A DNA stretch of 64,000 nt from Carboxylicivirga longa (GTDB taxonomy: Bacteria > Bacteroidota > Bacteroidia > Bacteroidales > Marinilabiliaceae): NCBI RefSeq assembly GCF_050589825.1, contig NZ_JBNGOZ010000001.1:124001-188000 (forward strand), read 5' to 3'. The position numbers and the translations under genes were made by a program. Below the pieces are notes generated by a model. It saw nothing but the letters and a program-made list of their open reading frames with translations, searched no databases and was not told the DNA's origin. This document shows, piece after piece, positions 8,444-17,532 of this stretch. Within the stretch, counting starts at the first letter, position 1. Each line of letters opens with the position of its first letter.

Positions 8444-10678
8444 CTACAGCTTGATATTGATACCTGCTAAATAAAGGCCACCCGCAGGGTCGGCGAAGCC
8501 AAACTGACGTGTTTTAGAATTAAATGTATTTCGGGCATTGATAAAGATGCTGTTGTTTCGGTATATTTTGTAGGCTACTTTGATACTCACCGTTGCATTG
8601 CCTTTAACTGATGCGGCACCTGTCCCTGTGTAATCGGAGTTGAGTTGTTGGTTTAAATAATGGAACTGCGAGTATTCATAATCATGCACGTATTGTTGTT
8701 TCGAGCAATAATAAAGATTGGCAAAAGCGGTTAATTTGTCGGTGGGCATGTAGTTGGCCAAAAATCCGCCAAAGATAGTTGGTGTTTGTTTGTGTGTTTG
8801 ATCGACTGTTTCATATACAGGATTTTGAAAAATGGGGCCACCTGGAATGGAGTTGTCAGGTATTACTAACATTGGCATGCGCTTTTTTTGCAGATTGCTC
8901 AGTCTGGTGTTTTGGACAGTCGTAAACAGTTTAAAATGCAATTGTTTGTTGGGTTTATAAAGGAAGTGTGCGCTGGCGCCGATTTGTCGTGACACCAGAT
9001 TGCTATTATCATACTGGTAAGTGATGTGTAAATACGGCGCATCTGCCGTTGGTGCCTTTACTGAGGGCTCAAAACTTGGAAATTCCTTAGTGGTTGACAA
9101 GAATGCTTCTACATCAATTTGAAGCCGATCACTTACCTGAGTCCGGTAACCGAAATCGAAAACATGGCTGGTAGGTAGGTTCATGTCGTTCTTACCCACG
9201 TATTCCAATAATGTTGAACCGGGATTGGTATCGCCTTCGGTGTAGCTGGCATAGAAGTCAACCATCACCGGGCCACGGTTGGCCTTAGAGAAGGAGGCGC
9301 GTATAAGATTTTGTTCATTAGGCTTATATGTTCCGATAAGCTGATAACTCAGATAAGATTTCTCAGGCTTGTTGTAATGATCCATTCTGATTGCAGCTAT
9401 GAGTCTTAGTCGTTTGTTAACCTGGTAATCACTCCTTAAATAATAAGCCAGGTTCGATAAGGTTGATCGGCGGTTTAAATTGCCCGAACCTGGTTTTTCT
9501 TCCGGGATATAAGGGGTGTCGTCGTGCACAATGTGTTGATAGCTGGCACCCGGACGCAGGGTTAAGTTGCCAATCGAATAATCATATTCAGCCAGGAAGT
9601 CAAGCGTATGAAAATCGTATTTCGAGGCGGTTGAACTACCTGCATATATGTCTTGTGTGCCATAGTTGCCCGCTATTTGCAGGTTTAAATCGGCTATGTT
9701 TGAAATGGAGTTGAAATAAAACGATTCTGATGATCTGGTTGTCAGGGGTGTTTTCGATCCTTCCATGAATACAGTTTGGGCTTCGGAGTTCTGTAGTCCT
9801 GCTGCTACAGAAAAATTAACTTTCTTGGAGGCCTCATAAGAGACCCATGCATTGGCGCCAAAACGTTGTTTGGCCAATGAAGGATTGGCATAGGCCAGAT
9901 CGTTAATCATAGTGGGATTAGTGGTGATGTAATCCACTAATTCGGTGTAATCAGTGTAGCCTCCTTGCGACCAGTTGTAATAATTATCACTAAAGCGCTC
10001 GCGCTCTTCAAAGTTCGTGCTTAAGCGGGTTTTTAGTTTGTGATTGGCAAACGATGAGCTGATGGCTAAGTCACCTATTGTAGTGGCGGCATTAGCAAAT
10101 TGCACGGTCCCATCTACACCAATTGTTTTATCCATTGGCTTTCGGGTGATAATATTAACTACTCCACTTACTGCGTTGGGGCCATAAAGGGCTGTTGAGG
10201 CGCCTCTGATCACTTCGATGCGTTCAACATCTGTCAGGCTCACCGGTAAGGTTTCCCAGAATGTTCCACCGTTCATGTTGTTAAATACTTTCCGTCCGTC
10301 AATCATTATTAACGACATGGAGTTTTCGCTAAAGAAGGTGAAGTTGCCCGGTGGTACATTATCGTTGCCACGGATGTGGATGTCGTAGTTGCCATTTGAT
10401 TCTTCGCGCACGATGAATCCAGGTATGAGCTTAAATACTTCTTCAATACAAGTGGCGCCTGAGTTGATGATTTCATCGCGCGTGATAATGGACGATGAAA
10501 GTGGAGCATCAAAGCTATTTTCTGCTTTTTTGGATACGGCAACAATTTCCAGATTCATCAAGTCTTCAAGGGACAGATTAAAATAGTCGATAGTGTCCTT
10601 TTTTGTCGACTGTCCATGGATAGTAAAGGTGTTGAAAATAAGTGCGCAAAGCACTGTGTGAAAAAATCTTAATTTCAT
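8444..10678 (-). CDS. TonB-dependent outer-membrane receptor
   Basis: The protein has 744 residues from MKLRFFHTVL (10678), with a signal peptide ending at IHGQ. The mature N-terminus has the short SLEDLMNLEIVAVSKK segment used by many siderophore- or colicin-I-type receptors. The plug domain follows (SSIITRDEIINSGATCIEEV, MIDGRKVFNNM, VERIEVIRGASTALYGPNAV), then a 22-strand-type barrel ending in LYLAGINIKL with a C-terminal hydrophobic residue pattern. There is no carboxypeptidase-D-like extension and no SusD partner. It imports a substrate using TonB energy; which substrate is not shown. A 12-bp palindrome (ATCAAATTTGAT, 10683-10694) lies just upstream of the ATG, but it is AT-rich and may be chance. 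Confidence 0.9.
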   Translation of the reverse strand: MKLRFFHTVLCALIFNTFTIHGQSTKKDTIDYFNLSLEDLMNLEIVAVSKKAENSFDAPLSSSIITRDEIINSGATCIEEVFKLIPGFIVREESNGNYDIHIRGNDNVPPGNFTFFSENSMSLIMIDGRKVFNNMNGGTFWETLPVSLTDVERIEVIRGASTALYGPNAVSGVVNIITRKPMDKTIGVDGTVQFANAATTIGDLAISSSFANHKLKTRLSTNFEERERFSDNYYNWSQGGYTDYTELVDYITTNPTMINDLAYANPSLAKQRFGANAWVSYEASKKVNFSVAAGLQNSEAQTVFMEGSKTPLTTRSSESFYFNSISNIADLNLQIAGNYGTQDIYAGSSTASKYDFHTLDFLAEYDYSIGNLTLRPGASYQHIVHDDTPYIPEEKPGSGNLNRRSTLSNLAYYLRSDYQVNKRLRLIAAIRMDHYNKPEKSYLSYQLIGTYKPNEQNLIRASFSKANRGPVMVDFYASYTEGDTNPGSTLLEYVGKNDMNLPTSHVFDFGYRTQVSDRLQIDVEAFLSTTKEFPSFEPSVKAPTADAPYLHITYQYDNSNLVSRQIGASAHFLYKPNKQLHFKLFTTVQNTRLSNLQKKRMPMLVIPDNSIPGGPIFQNPVYETVDQTHKQTPTIFGGFLANYMPTDKLTAFANLYYCSKQQYVHDYEYSQFHYLNQQLNSDYTGTGAASVKGNATVSIKVAYKIYRNNSIFINARNTFNSKTRQFGFADPAGGLYLAGINIKL

Positions 10679-11055
10679 AAAGATCAAATTTGATTAGTTG
10701 TTTTTTGTTGATTAATAGTTTTAACTTGTATTTAATTATGATCATTTAGAATGGCCATAGCTGACTAGTTATAAATAATAAAAGTTTTCATTCTTTATAT
10801 TAAAAACGAGCATTAGTGACGAATGCCATGTTTTTTATTGGAATATTTTTTACAGCTAAACATTCAACATTTTTAAATTGTATGTTCAATAATAGTATCC
10901 CGAGCGAGATCTACGGTGTAGCTGATTAAAGGTTACGCTTCATGCGAAAAAAAGTCCATTTCGTGATTTTTTTTTGATGATCCTTCAAAAAATAGGCTTC
11001 TGTGGGAATTTGTCGTTATCGTGGGCACAAACACATAGGGTTTGCTGTATTTGTG
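10679..11055. other. AT-rich intergenic region between divergent genes
   Basis: About 380 bases without a credible gene. It must hold the promoters of the TonB receptor (minus) and the radical SAM gene (plus). No cobalamin, TPP or other riboswitch core could be recognised here. Confidence 0.5.
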
Positions 11056-11063
11056 TACTTTTG
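11056..11063 (+). promoter_or_regulatory. Bacteroidota -7 box (TACTTTTG)
   Basis: TACTTTTG matches TAnnTTTG and ends 18 bases before the ATG of the radical SAM gene. A matching -33 box is not evident. Confidence 0.45.
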
Positions 11064-11081
11064 TGCTATTAATTATTGCAT

Positions 11082-13268
11082 ATGTCACAGGTTTTATTGC
11101 TCACACCACCCTTTACCCAGTTAAATACACCGTACCCGGCCACTGCCTATCTCAAGGGTTTTTTAAATACGCAAAAGACGCCTTCGGCACAAGTCGATTT
11201 AGGTATTCGTGTAATGGATAGGTTGTTTACGGCCAAGGGCTTGACACAGTTATTTGCTGTGGTTGACAAAAATAAGCTGGTAACGGAGAATGCCCGTCGT
11301 ATTTATTACCTGCGTGCCGAATATGTCTCTTGTATTCATCGGGTACGGCAGTTTTTGAAGGTCCCCACCATCATTGAGGCGCAGAATATATGTGAGGGAC
11401 AGCTCTTGCCCGAGGCATCGCGATTCAATCAACTGCAGGACGAGGCTCTTGCCTTTGGTAGCATGGGGCTGCTTGATAAGGCCAAGCATTATTGCACCCT
11501 GTTGCTCGAAGATCTGGCTGATTTTATCGTTGAGACGGTAGATGAGAACTTTGGCTTTAGTCGTTATGCCGAGCGTCTGGGGCGCTCAGCTTCTTCCTTC
11601 GATGCACTTTATGCCTATTTACAACAGCTGCCAAGCTTTATTGAATGGCTGCTAATAGAGGAACTATCGGCGGCTATTGATAAGCATAAGCCTCAGCTGG
11701 TGTTAATTACTATTCCCTTTCCGGGCAACCTGATGGGAGCCCTGCGCATTGGGCAATATCTTAAGCGTGAGCATCCGCACATTAAGGTTTCGATGGGAGG
11801 GGGTTACGTGAATACCGAACTGAGATCTTTAAGAGATGCGCGCATTTTTGAGTTTTGCGATTTTATCACCCTCGACGATGGTGAGCAGCCCATTGCCTGT
11901 ATCCTCGATTATATGCGTGGAGGTCGCCTTCTTAGCGACCTGAAGCGTACTTTCGTATGTCGTAATGAGGAGGTGGAGCTGATGGATGGAGCACCGGAAG
12001 CTGATGTGGCGCAAAATGCGCTGGGCGTACCCGACTACAGCGATGTGGAGTGGGATAAGTACCTTTCGGTGCTGGAGGTGGCCAACCCGATGTTTCGGCT
12101 TTGGTCTGATGGTCATTGGCTGAAGCTAACCCTGGCCCATGGTTGTTATTGGGGGAAGTGTACTTTTTGCGATGGCTCACTTGATTATATCGGACGCTAT
12201 GCTCCTTCATCCATAAACACTACTGTAGATCGCATGGAGGCCTTAGTGGCACAAACCGGGAAGACAGGTTTTCATTTTGTTGATGAGGCAGCACCTCCCG
12301 TTCTTTTAAAAGAGCTGGCACTGGAGATACTGCGCCGTGGACTTAAGGTAGTGTGGTGGACGAATATCCGCTTTGAAAAGAACTTTACCGCCGATCTGTG
12401 TCTTTTGCTTAGGCAGAGTGGCTGTGTGGCGGTGGCAGGGGGTGTTGAGGTGGCATCAGATCGCTTATTGAAGCTAATTAATAAAGGGGTTAGTATTGGT
12501 CAGCTCAGTAATGTTGCTGCAAACTTTAGTAATGCCGGCATTATGGTACATACCTACCTAATGTATGGTTTCCCATCGCAAACGGCGCAGGAAACCATTG
12601 ACTCCCTTGAGGTGGTGCGACAGTTGTTTGAGCTGGGCATTGTACATTCTGGTTTCTGGCACCAATTTGCGCTTACGGCACACAGTCCAGTAGGTTTGCA
12701 GCCCGAAAGTTTTGGGGTGACTGTAAGCGGTGGCTTAAATGGTGCCTTTGCCAATAATGACCTAGAGTTTGTGGATCAAAGGGGTACCTGTCACGAACCT
12801 TTTGGGCCGGGTCTGAAAAAAGCAATTTTTAATTATATGCATGGGCTTGGCTTTGATATGCCGTTGCACAGTTGGTTTGATTTTAAAGTGCCGTCAACCA
12901 CGCACTCTCCTCATTCTATTGAGCAGGAGCTTAACGATGCCATTAGTATAAGGCCTGACAATCGTTTAGTTTGGCTGGCCAAGCCACCCCTTATTGAACA
13001 CTTTGTGAAACGAAAGGCGAAGAAAGATGTGCGCATGGCTACCCTATTGATTATGGGGCCCAAGGTGCAGGCTGAAATAAAGATGAAAGAGCGATTGGCT
13101 CTTTGGTTGAAGGGTGTGCTGACACAGATAAGTGTTGATAGCTCTCAGCTGATGCGCCTTGATGCTTTTCAGGAAGCCTATGAAGCACATCAGCTGGGCG
13201 ATTTCAATAAGTTTATCAATAGTTACACCTTCTCGCAACTCAAGCAGGCCGGCCTGCTTATTATCTAA
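11082..13268 (+). CDS. B12-binding-domain radical SAM protein, function unknown
   Basis: The protein has 728 residues from the ATG at 11082. Residues about 200-290 look like a Rossmann-type cobalamin-binding domain (QLVLITIPFPGNLMGALRIG, then KVSMGGGYVNTELR, FITLDDGEQP), but the DxHxxG cobalamin-ligand motif is not seen. The radical SAM core follows with a spaced cluster motif HGCYWGKCTFC (C355, C360, C363), that is CX4CX2C rather than CX3CX2C. A GFHFVDEAAP stretch and GGVEVASDRLLKLINKGVS follow. About 200 N-terminal residues precede the B12-like domain and are unassigned. It stands alone, so the substrate (methylation, cyclisation or other) cannot be told. It converges with the thioesterase gene after only 12 bases. 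Confidence 0.82.
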   Translation: MSQVLLLTPPFTQLNTPYPATAYLKGFLNTQKTPSAQVDLGIRVMDRLFTAKGLTQLFAVVDKNKLVTENARRIYYLRAEYVSCIHRVRQFLKVPTIIEAQNICEGQLLPEASRFNQLQDEALAFGSMGLLDKAKHYCTLLLEDLADFIVETVDENFGFSRYAERLGRSASSFDALYAYLQQLPSFIEWLLIEELSAAIDKHKPQLVLITIPFPGNLMGALRIGQYLKREHPHIKVSMGGGYVNTELRSLRDARIFEFCDFITLDDGEQPIACILDYMRGGRLLSDLKRTFVCRNEEVELMDGAPEADVAQNALGVPDYSDVEWDKYLSVLEVANPMFRLWSDGHWLKLTLAHGCYWGKCTFCDGSLDYIGRYAPSSINTTVDRMEALVAQTGKTGFHFVDEAAPPVLLKELALEILRRGLKVVWWTNIRFEKNFTADLCLLLRQSGCVAVAGGVEVASDRLLKLINKGVSIGQLSNVAANFSNAGIMVHTYLMYGFPSQTAQETIDSLEVVRQLFELGIVHSGFWHQFALTAHSPVGLQPESFGVTVSGGLNGAFANNDLEFVDQRGTCHEPFGPGLKKAIFNYMHGLGFDMPLHSWFDFKVPSTTHSPHSIEQELNDAISIRPDNRLVWLAKPPLIEHFVKRKAKKDVRMATLLIMGPKVQAEIKMKERLALWLKGVLTQISVDSSQLMRLDAFQEAYEAHQLGDFNKFINSYTFSQLKQAGLLII

Positions 13269-13280
13269 TCATTACGCGCT

Positions 13281-14015
13281 TTAAAAGGTGATTTTTCCCC
13301 TGAAGGCCACCTTATCCTGTTGGGAATTAAAGCCCTCGAAAAGATGTATTTCTTCATTTTCCTGATGGTGCAGGATAATGGGCTCATGGGGCATGGTTTC
13401 TTTCAGGTAGTTTATGGATAAGTGCTGCGGATAATGTTGCTCGTGAAAATCAATAGGGAAGGCATCCATCATCCAATCGATATAGCGTGTTGATGTAACA
13501 TGTTTATTCAGGTCGATATCATAATAGTTGGGATGACGTTCTGCAATCTTTTTTCCATCGAAAGCACCCAGTTTTACGGGGGAGTAGTCTAAGGCATGCA
13601 CATCTTTCAGACGGGAGAAAACAGCCATCTTTTCAGCCTTGAAGTTACCGGGGCGTTTACTACTGATGTCAATGGCCAGCCAGGCCGAGGTAGCCTTGGC
13701 AACTACCTTATTCTGCCGGTCGCGAACCACGAAATCGCGAATGTAAAAGATGCGTTCAATGTTTTTAGGCCAGGTTTCAACGCTCAGCTCTTCACTCCAC
13801 ATAATGGGGCGATGAAGTTCAATATCCAGTCGGTTCAGCACCCAGAAAAGATGCTCCTTTTTAAGGTCGGCAAAGCCAAAGCCCAGTTGCTCGGCAGAGC
13901 TGATGGCCGATTGAATCAGGTAATTGGCCATGGCGCTCAGCTTCAGGCGCGAAAACATATCGGTATCGGCTGAACTGACGGTATAGTGGGTATTTAGTTT
14001 TAACGATGCACTCAT
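13281..14015 (-). CDS. Acyl-ACP thioesterase (FatA/FatB-like)
   Basis: The protein has 244 residues with tandem hot-dog domains, the layout of bacterial and plant acyl-ACP thioesterases (PF01643). The first domain has FSRLKLSAMANYLIQSAISS and WVLNRLDIELHRPIMWSEEL. The second has the catalytic-type motif YYDIDLNKHVTSTRYIDWMM, where Asp, Asn and His match the D-x-N-x-H triad. It releases fatty acids from acyl carrier protein in the cytoplasm. The protein is much shorter than plant FatB because it lacks the plastid peptide. A TATTTTTG -7 box lies at 14046-14039 on the minus strand, 24 bases before the ATG. Confidence 0.9.
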   Translation of the reverse strand: MSASLKLNTHYTVSSADTDMFSRLKLSAMANYLIQSAISSAEQLGFGFADLKKEHLFWVLNRLDIELHRPIMWSEELSVETWPKNIERIFYIRDFVVRDRQNKVVAKATSAWLAIDISSKRPGNFKAEKMAVFSRLKDVHALDYSPVKLGAFDGKKIAERHPNYYDIDLNKHVTSTRYIDWMMDAFPIDFHEQHYPQHLSINYLKETMPHEPIILHHQENEEIHLFEGFNSQQDKVAFRGKITF

Positions 14016-14038
14016 GTTTGTGTATATTAATTTACAGG

Positions 14039-14046
14039 CAAAAATA
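14039..14046 (-). promoter_or_regulatory. Bacteroidota -7 box (TATTTTTG)
   Basis: On the minus strand TATTTTTG matches TAnnTTTG and sits 24 bases before the thioesterase ATG. The nearest TTTG upstream is 27 bases away, longer than the usual 19. Confidence 0.4.
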
Positions 14047-14198
14047 GGGTTTTTATACCTTTCTGCCTTTCCGCAAACCTTTTCGGAAATGTGAAGTGTG
14101 AAAAAATAAAGGGCTTAACTATGTTTAATAATCTAATATTTAAGTCTTTAGGTGTGTTTGATTGCTTTTATAAAGCACCCGCTAATGATGGAGTTGCT

Positions 14199-14206
14199 TA
14201 GCTTTG
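14199..14206 (+). promoter_or_regulatory. Bacteroidota -7 box (TAGCTTTG)
   Basis: TAGCTTTG matches TAnnTTTG and ends 31 bases before the ATG of the GH13 gene. Confidence 0.45.
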
Positions 14207-14237
14207 TTAATTTTACCTGAAACTAAAATTCAATATT

Positions 14238-15905
14238 ATGATACTGAAATATCCATTGCTACTGGCACTCCTTAGTTTGCTGTCCTGCTCGGGTAAGAAA
14301 AATGAGGTGCATCAATCCTCAGTTGACACTCCCTTTGTTTGGGAGAATGCTAATGTGTATTTTTTGCTTACCGATCGTTTTAATAACGGAAATCCACACA
14401 ACGATGTGCATTTCAATCGCACAGAAGAAACAGGTCTTTTACGCGGTTTTGAGGGAGGCGATCTGAAGGGAATCACCCAGAAAATCAAGGAGGGATATTT
14501 CGCCGACTTGGGTATTAATGTTATATGGTTTAGTCCTGTAGTGGAGCAAATTCACGGGGCTGTAGATGAAGGCACGGGAAATACTTACGGTTTTCATGGA
14601 TATTGGACGAAGGACTGGACAGCGTTGGAGCCTAACTTTGGAACTGAACAAGAGTTGGCCGAGCTGGTGCAGGCTGCTCATGAACAGGGTATTCGTATCA
14701 TGCTGGATGTGGTGATTAATCACACAGGACCCGTTACTGCGAAGGATCCACTGTGGGGAGATGATTGGGTGCGTACAGATCCTCAGTGTCGCTATCAGGA
14801 TTATGAATCGACGGTGACCTGCACCTTGGTGGAGAACCTGCCTGATATACGCACCGAGCGCGATACACCCGTTGAGTTGCCCAAAGCATTGCTGGATAAG
14901 TGGGCGGAAGAAGGACGTTTGCAGCAGGAGATGGCTGAGTTGGATGACTTTTTTAATGCCACGGGCTATCCGCGCACACCGCGTTACTATATCATCAAAT
15001 GGTTAACGGATTACATTCGCGAATATGGTATTGATGCTTTTCGGCTCGATACAGTCAAGCATACTGAAGAGTCGGTGTGGGCCGATTTGTGGAGGGAAGC
15101 GATGAAGGCTTTCGCAGAGTGGAAGGAAGCGCATCCGGAAAAAGTGCTGGATGACAATGAATTCTTTATGGTAGGTGAAGTATATAATTATGGAGTTTCT
15201 GGCGGTCGTTGGTTTGATTTTGGTGATCGCAAGGTCGATTACTTTGCGCATGGTATGCAAGGCCTTATTAATTTTGAGTTTAAACATGATGCCGCTAAGG
15301 ACTATGAGGCGATATTCTCGAAATACAGTGATGCTCTTAATGGCCCTTTAAAGGAGCTGAGTATTATGAATTATGTATCGTCGCACGATGACGGCGGCCC
15401 CTTTGATAAGCAGCGGAAACGAGTGTTAGAGGCCGGTACCAAGCTGCTACTGTGTCCGGGCATGTCGCAGGTGTACTATGGCGACGAAACGGGTCGTAGC
15501 CTGGATATAGAGGGCACGGTGGGCGATGCCACGCTGCGCTCTTTTATGAATTGGGAGGCGTTGGCAGCCAATGAGAAGGTAAACGGCGTGCCGGTGCAAA
15601 ATATTCTGCATCATTGGCAGCGACTGGGACAGTTCAGAGTTGCGCATCCCTCAGTGGGTGCTGGTGTTCATCGTATGCTCAGTGAGCAGCCCTATTATTT
15701 TACCCGCAGCTATCAGTCGGCCGATTATGAGGATAAAGTATTGGTGGGGCTTGACCTGCCGCACGGTGAAAAGACAGTTGAGGTGCATGGAGTGTTTAAT
15801 GAGGGTGATAATGTTACCGATTACTACTCAGGCAAAAAGGCACAAGTAAGCAAGGGGCGTTTACATTTCAATACGGACCATGATATTCTTTTACTGGCTT
15901 ATTAA
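14238..15905 (+). CDS. GH13 alpha-amylase-family lipoprotein
   Basis: The protein has 555 residues, with a lipoprotein signal (LLSLLSCSG). All four GH13 regions are present: I DVVINH (157-162), II GIDAFRLDTVKH with nucleophile D271, III FMVGEVYNYG with acid/base E314, and IV NYVSSHDD with D384. A C-terminal beta domain (about 480-555) completes it. It cleaves alpha-glucosidic bonds of starch or maltooligosaccharides at the cell surface or periplasm. An insert at about 175-245 between regions I and II (domain B) is long. No SusC/SusD genes are adjacent, so it is not part of a visible starch locus. A GH97 alpha-glucosidase at 58.5 kb could act downstream. Confidence 0.92.
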   Translation: MILKYPLLLALLSLLSCSGKKNEVHQSSVDTPFVWENANVYFLLTDRFNNGNPHNDVHFNRTEETGLLRGFEGGDLKGITQKIKEGYFADLGINVIWFSPVVEQIHGAVDEGTGNTYGFHGYWTKDWTALEPNFGTEQELAELVQAAHEQGIRIMLDVVINHTGPVTAKDPLWGDDWVRTDPQCRYQDYESTVTCTLVENLPDIRTERDTPVELPKALLDKWAEEGRLQQEMAELDDFFNATGYPRTPRYYIIKWLTDYIREYGIDAFRLDTVKHTEESVWADLWREAMKAFAEWKEAHPEKVLDDNEFFMVGEVYNYGVSGGRWFDFGDRKVDYFAHGMQGLINFEFKHDAAKDYEAIFSKYSDALNGPLKELSIMNYVSSHDDGGPFDKQRKRVLEAGTKLLLCPGMSQVYYGDETGRSLDIEGTVGDATLRSFMNWEALAANEKVNGVPVQNILHHWQRLGQFRVAHPSVGAGVHRMLSEQPYYFTRSYQSADYEDKVLVGLDLPHGEKTVEVHGVFNEGDNVTDYYSGKKAQVSKGRLHFNTDHDILLLAY

Positions 15906-15954
15906 ATTACATTCCTAGCTTTTATCACATTAATCAAGAGGAAGTTAAATGCAA

Positions 15955-15981
15955 ATAGCCCTGCGCAAAGTGCAGGGCTAT
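15955..15981 (+). terminator. GC hairpin after the GH13 gene
   Basis: A 10-bp perfect stem (ATAGCCCTGC with GCAGGGCTAT) has a 7-nt loop. No T run follows, so it may be a weak terminator or an mRNA-stabilising hairpin. Confidence 0.4.
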
Positions 15982-16065
15982 GATTCGATATGAATATTAG
16001 CAACCACAGCATGGTTGAATTTTCAATGGAATTGCTATTTCTCAATAGGTCTCGTATTCACCGTT

Positions 16066-16587
16066 CTATTCGTCTTTTTTATTATCTAAGACCGACACCT
16101 TACCGTTGTAGCTAATCTGGCTGCGGTTGTTGCTGGTTATATGAACCGAGGTGCCACCATTATATCCTATGTCCATTCGTATACGGAATCGGTCATTTTC
16201 ACCTTGCGCCTCAAAACTGTAGGAGATGCGCATTTTCTTTTCATTGAGTTCTGTCTTTTCTTTCTCAATGCTTGTTTTCTCATATTTAATGCCGCTATCG
16301 CCGCCGTAGGGCACCGAGTAGCCCCGGCCAAAGAAGGGCATGTCACCTGCACTTTCTGTGCCCATAATTTTTATGAAACCATAGTTAGTGGTTAAATCAA
16401 TGGAGCGGCCGCCTTGTGGATAGGCTCTGTCGGGCACAAAAATAAATTGTTTGTTGTTGATCATCTTCTGCGTTTCGGCAAACTGCTCCAAACGACGTTC
16501 TTTTTTATCTTTCTTTTTTTGAGCCGCGCTATTGAGTGGTAATAAAGCGATGGCCATCAATAGGGTAATATTTGTGATAAGTCTCAT
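16066..16587 (-). CDS. DUF4251 family secreted protein
   Basis: The protein has 173 residues with a signal peptide ending at NSAAQ. It shows the family pattern FVPDRAYPQGG, MPFFGRGYSVPYGGDSGIKY and a closing beta-rich half with ISYSFEAQGEND and VHITSNNRSQISYNG. DUF4251 is a small periplasmic or secreted family found in Bacteroidota; its function is unknown. A Lys-rich stretch follows the signal peptide (KKKDKKERR). The gene is transcribed alone on the minus strand. Confidence 0.8.
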   Translation of the reverse strand: MRLITNITLLMAIALLPLNSAAQKKKDKKERRLEQFAETQKMINNKQFIFVPDRAYPQGGRSIDLTTNYGFIKIMGTESAGDMPFFGRGYSVPYGGDSGIKYEKTSIEKEKTELNEKKMRISYSFEAQGENDRFRIRMDIGYNGGTSVHITSNNRSQISYNGKVSVLDNKKDE

Positions 16588-16681
16588 AACAACTTAATTT
16601 TAAGGTGATATCTTTGTGTATCTAAAATAACCAAAAGAGTCCATAATTGAAACAGGATATTGATTTTTGTTTTTTTGACGA

Positions 16682-16689
16682 TAACTTTG
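16682..16689 (+). promoter_or_regulatory. Bacteroidota -7 box (TAACTTTG)
   Basis: TAACTTTG matches TAnnTTTG. An ATTG at 16659-16662 gives a near-match -33 box at exactly 19 bases. It lies 39 bases before the ATG of the CxxC microprotein gene. Confidence 0.5.
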
Positions 16690-16728
16690 TTATATATTTT
16701 GTAACTTTTCAAACACGGATCAATTATT

Positions 16729-16926
16729 ATGCCACAGGAAAAATCAGATGTCAAGACCATTCTTTGTTTTGTTTGTAATGCCCTTATTGTAGGTGATGAT
16801 GTGCTTTATAACCGTCGGGTGAATCTGCCGGTGTGTAAAGCATGTGAGGGCAGCGACGAGGAAAAACATAAGGCAGATGACTTATTGAAAGGCCTGGCTG
16901 ATGGTTTTGTCTGTGGTTGTATTTAA
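16729..16926 (+). CDS. 65-residue CxxC protein, probable zinc-binding microprotein
   Basis: Two CxxC pairs (C13/C16 and C36/C39) are 20 residues apart, as in a zinc-ribbon knuckle pair. The C-terminus ends with two more cysteines (C62, C64). There is no signal peptide, so it should be cytoplasmic. The family is not recognised. It is followed 10 bases later by a gene for an outer-membrane-barrel-like protein and probably shares its transcript. A good promoter candidate lies upstream. That it is a real gene rests on the promoter box, ATG and CxxC spacing. Confidence 0.6.
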   Translation: MPQEKSDVKTILCFVCNALIVGDDVLYNRRVNLPVCKACEGSDEEKHKADDLLKGLADGFVCGCI

Positions 16927-16936
16927 ACCTTATCCT

Positions 16937-17482
16937 ATGAAATATCAGGCATTGCTGTTCACGCTGATGTTATTTTGTGGTGTGGCGCTGACTAGAGCTC
17001 AGGAAAATGAAGCAAAAGTAGAGAAATCTTTTAAGGACAAGCTATTTACCGGTGGTAGTATCGGCTTAACTTTCGGCGATTACACCAATGTTATGATCAG
17101 TCCGCTGATTGGAGCACGGCTCAATGAAAAGGTGTATGCCGGTTTGGGTATTGAGTATCAATATACAAAACATAAGCGTTATGATCCACCGCTTACCTAT
17201 AATCAGTTTGGCGGTCGCATGTTTACGCAGTACAATATTGTACCCAACCTATTTGCCCACGGCGAATTTGCCGCTTATAGCATGGAACAATACTCACAAT
17301 TGACAACAGCTAAAGAGCGTAACTTTGTACCGTTCATATATATTGGAGGAGGCTACCGACAGATGGTTTCAAAGCGCAGTTTTGTGTCTGTTCAGGTGCT
17401 TTTTGATATTCTTCAGGATAAAAACTCACCCTATAAGGCCTGGGAACCCATATTCAGCGTAGGTTTTGGCGTGGGTATCTAA
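16937..17482 (+). CDS. Secreted outer-membrane beta-barrel-like protein
   Basis: The protein has 181 residues from MKYQALLFTL (16937), with a signal peptide ending at LTRAQ; the in-frame ATG at 16901 lies inside the preceding gene. Alternating hydrophobic/aromatic strands (IGLTFGDYTNVMISPLIGAR, then VYAGLGIEYQYTKH, NLFAHGEFAAYSM, FIYIGGGYRQMV, WEPIFSVGFGVGI) suggest an eight-strand barrel of OmpW/OmpA-like size. The function is unknown. It follows the CxxC microprotein gene by 10 bases. Confidence 0.65.
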   Translation: MKYQALLFTLMLFCGVALTRAQENEAKVEKSFKDKLFTGGSIGLTFGDYTNVMISPLIGARLNEKVYAGLGIEYQYTKHKRYDPPLTYNQFGGRMFTQYNIVPNLFAHGEFAAYSMEQYSQLTTAKERNFVPFIYIGGGYRQMVSKRSFVSVQVLFDILQDKNSPYKAWEPIFSVGFGVGI

Positions 17483-17532
17483 GTGATAAGATTTATTTTA
17501 CAAATTGCTCTTATGGCGCAGTGCGCGTTCAC

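Noticed and set aside
10683..10694. Palindrome ATCAAATTTGAT before the TonB receptor as an operator
   Set aside because: It is short and AT-rich in AT-rich DNA, occurs once, and has no matching regulator nearby.
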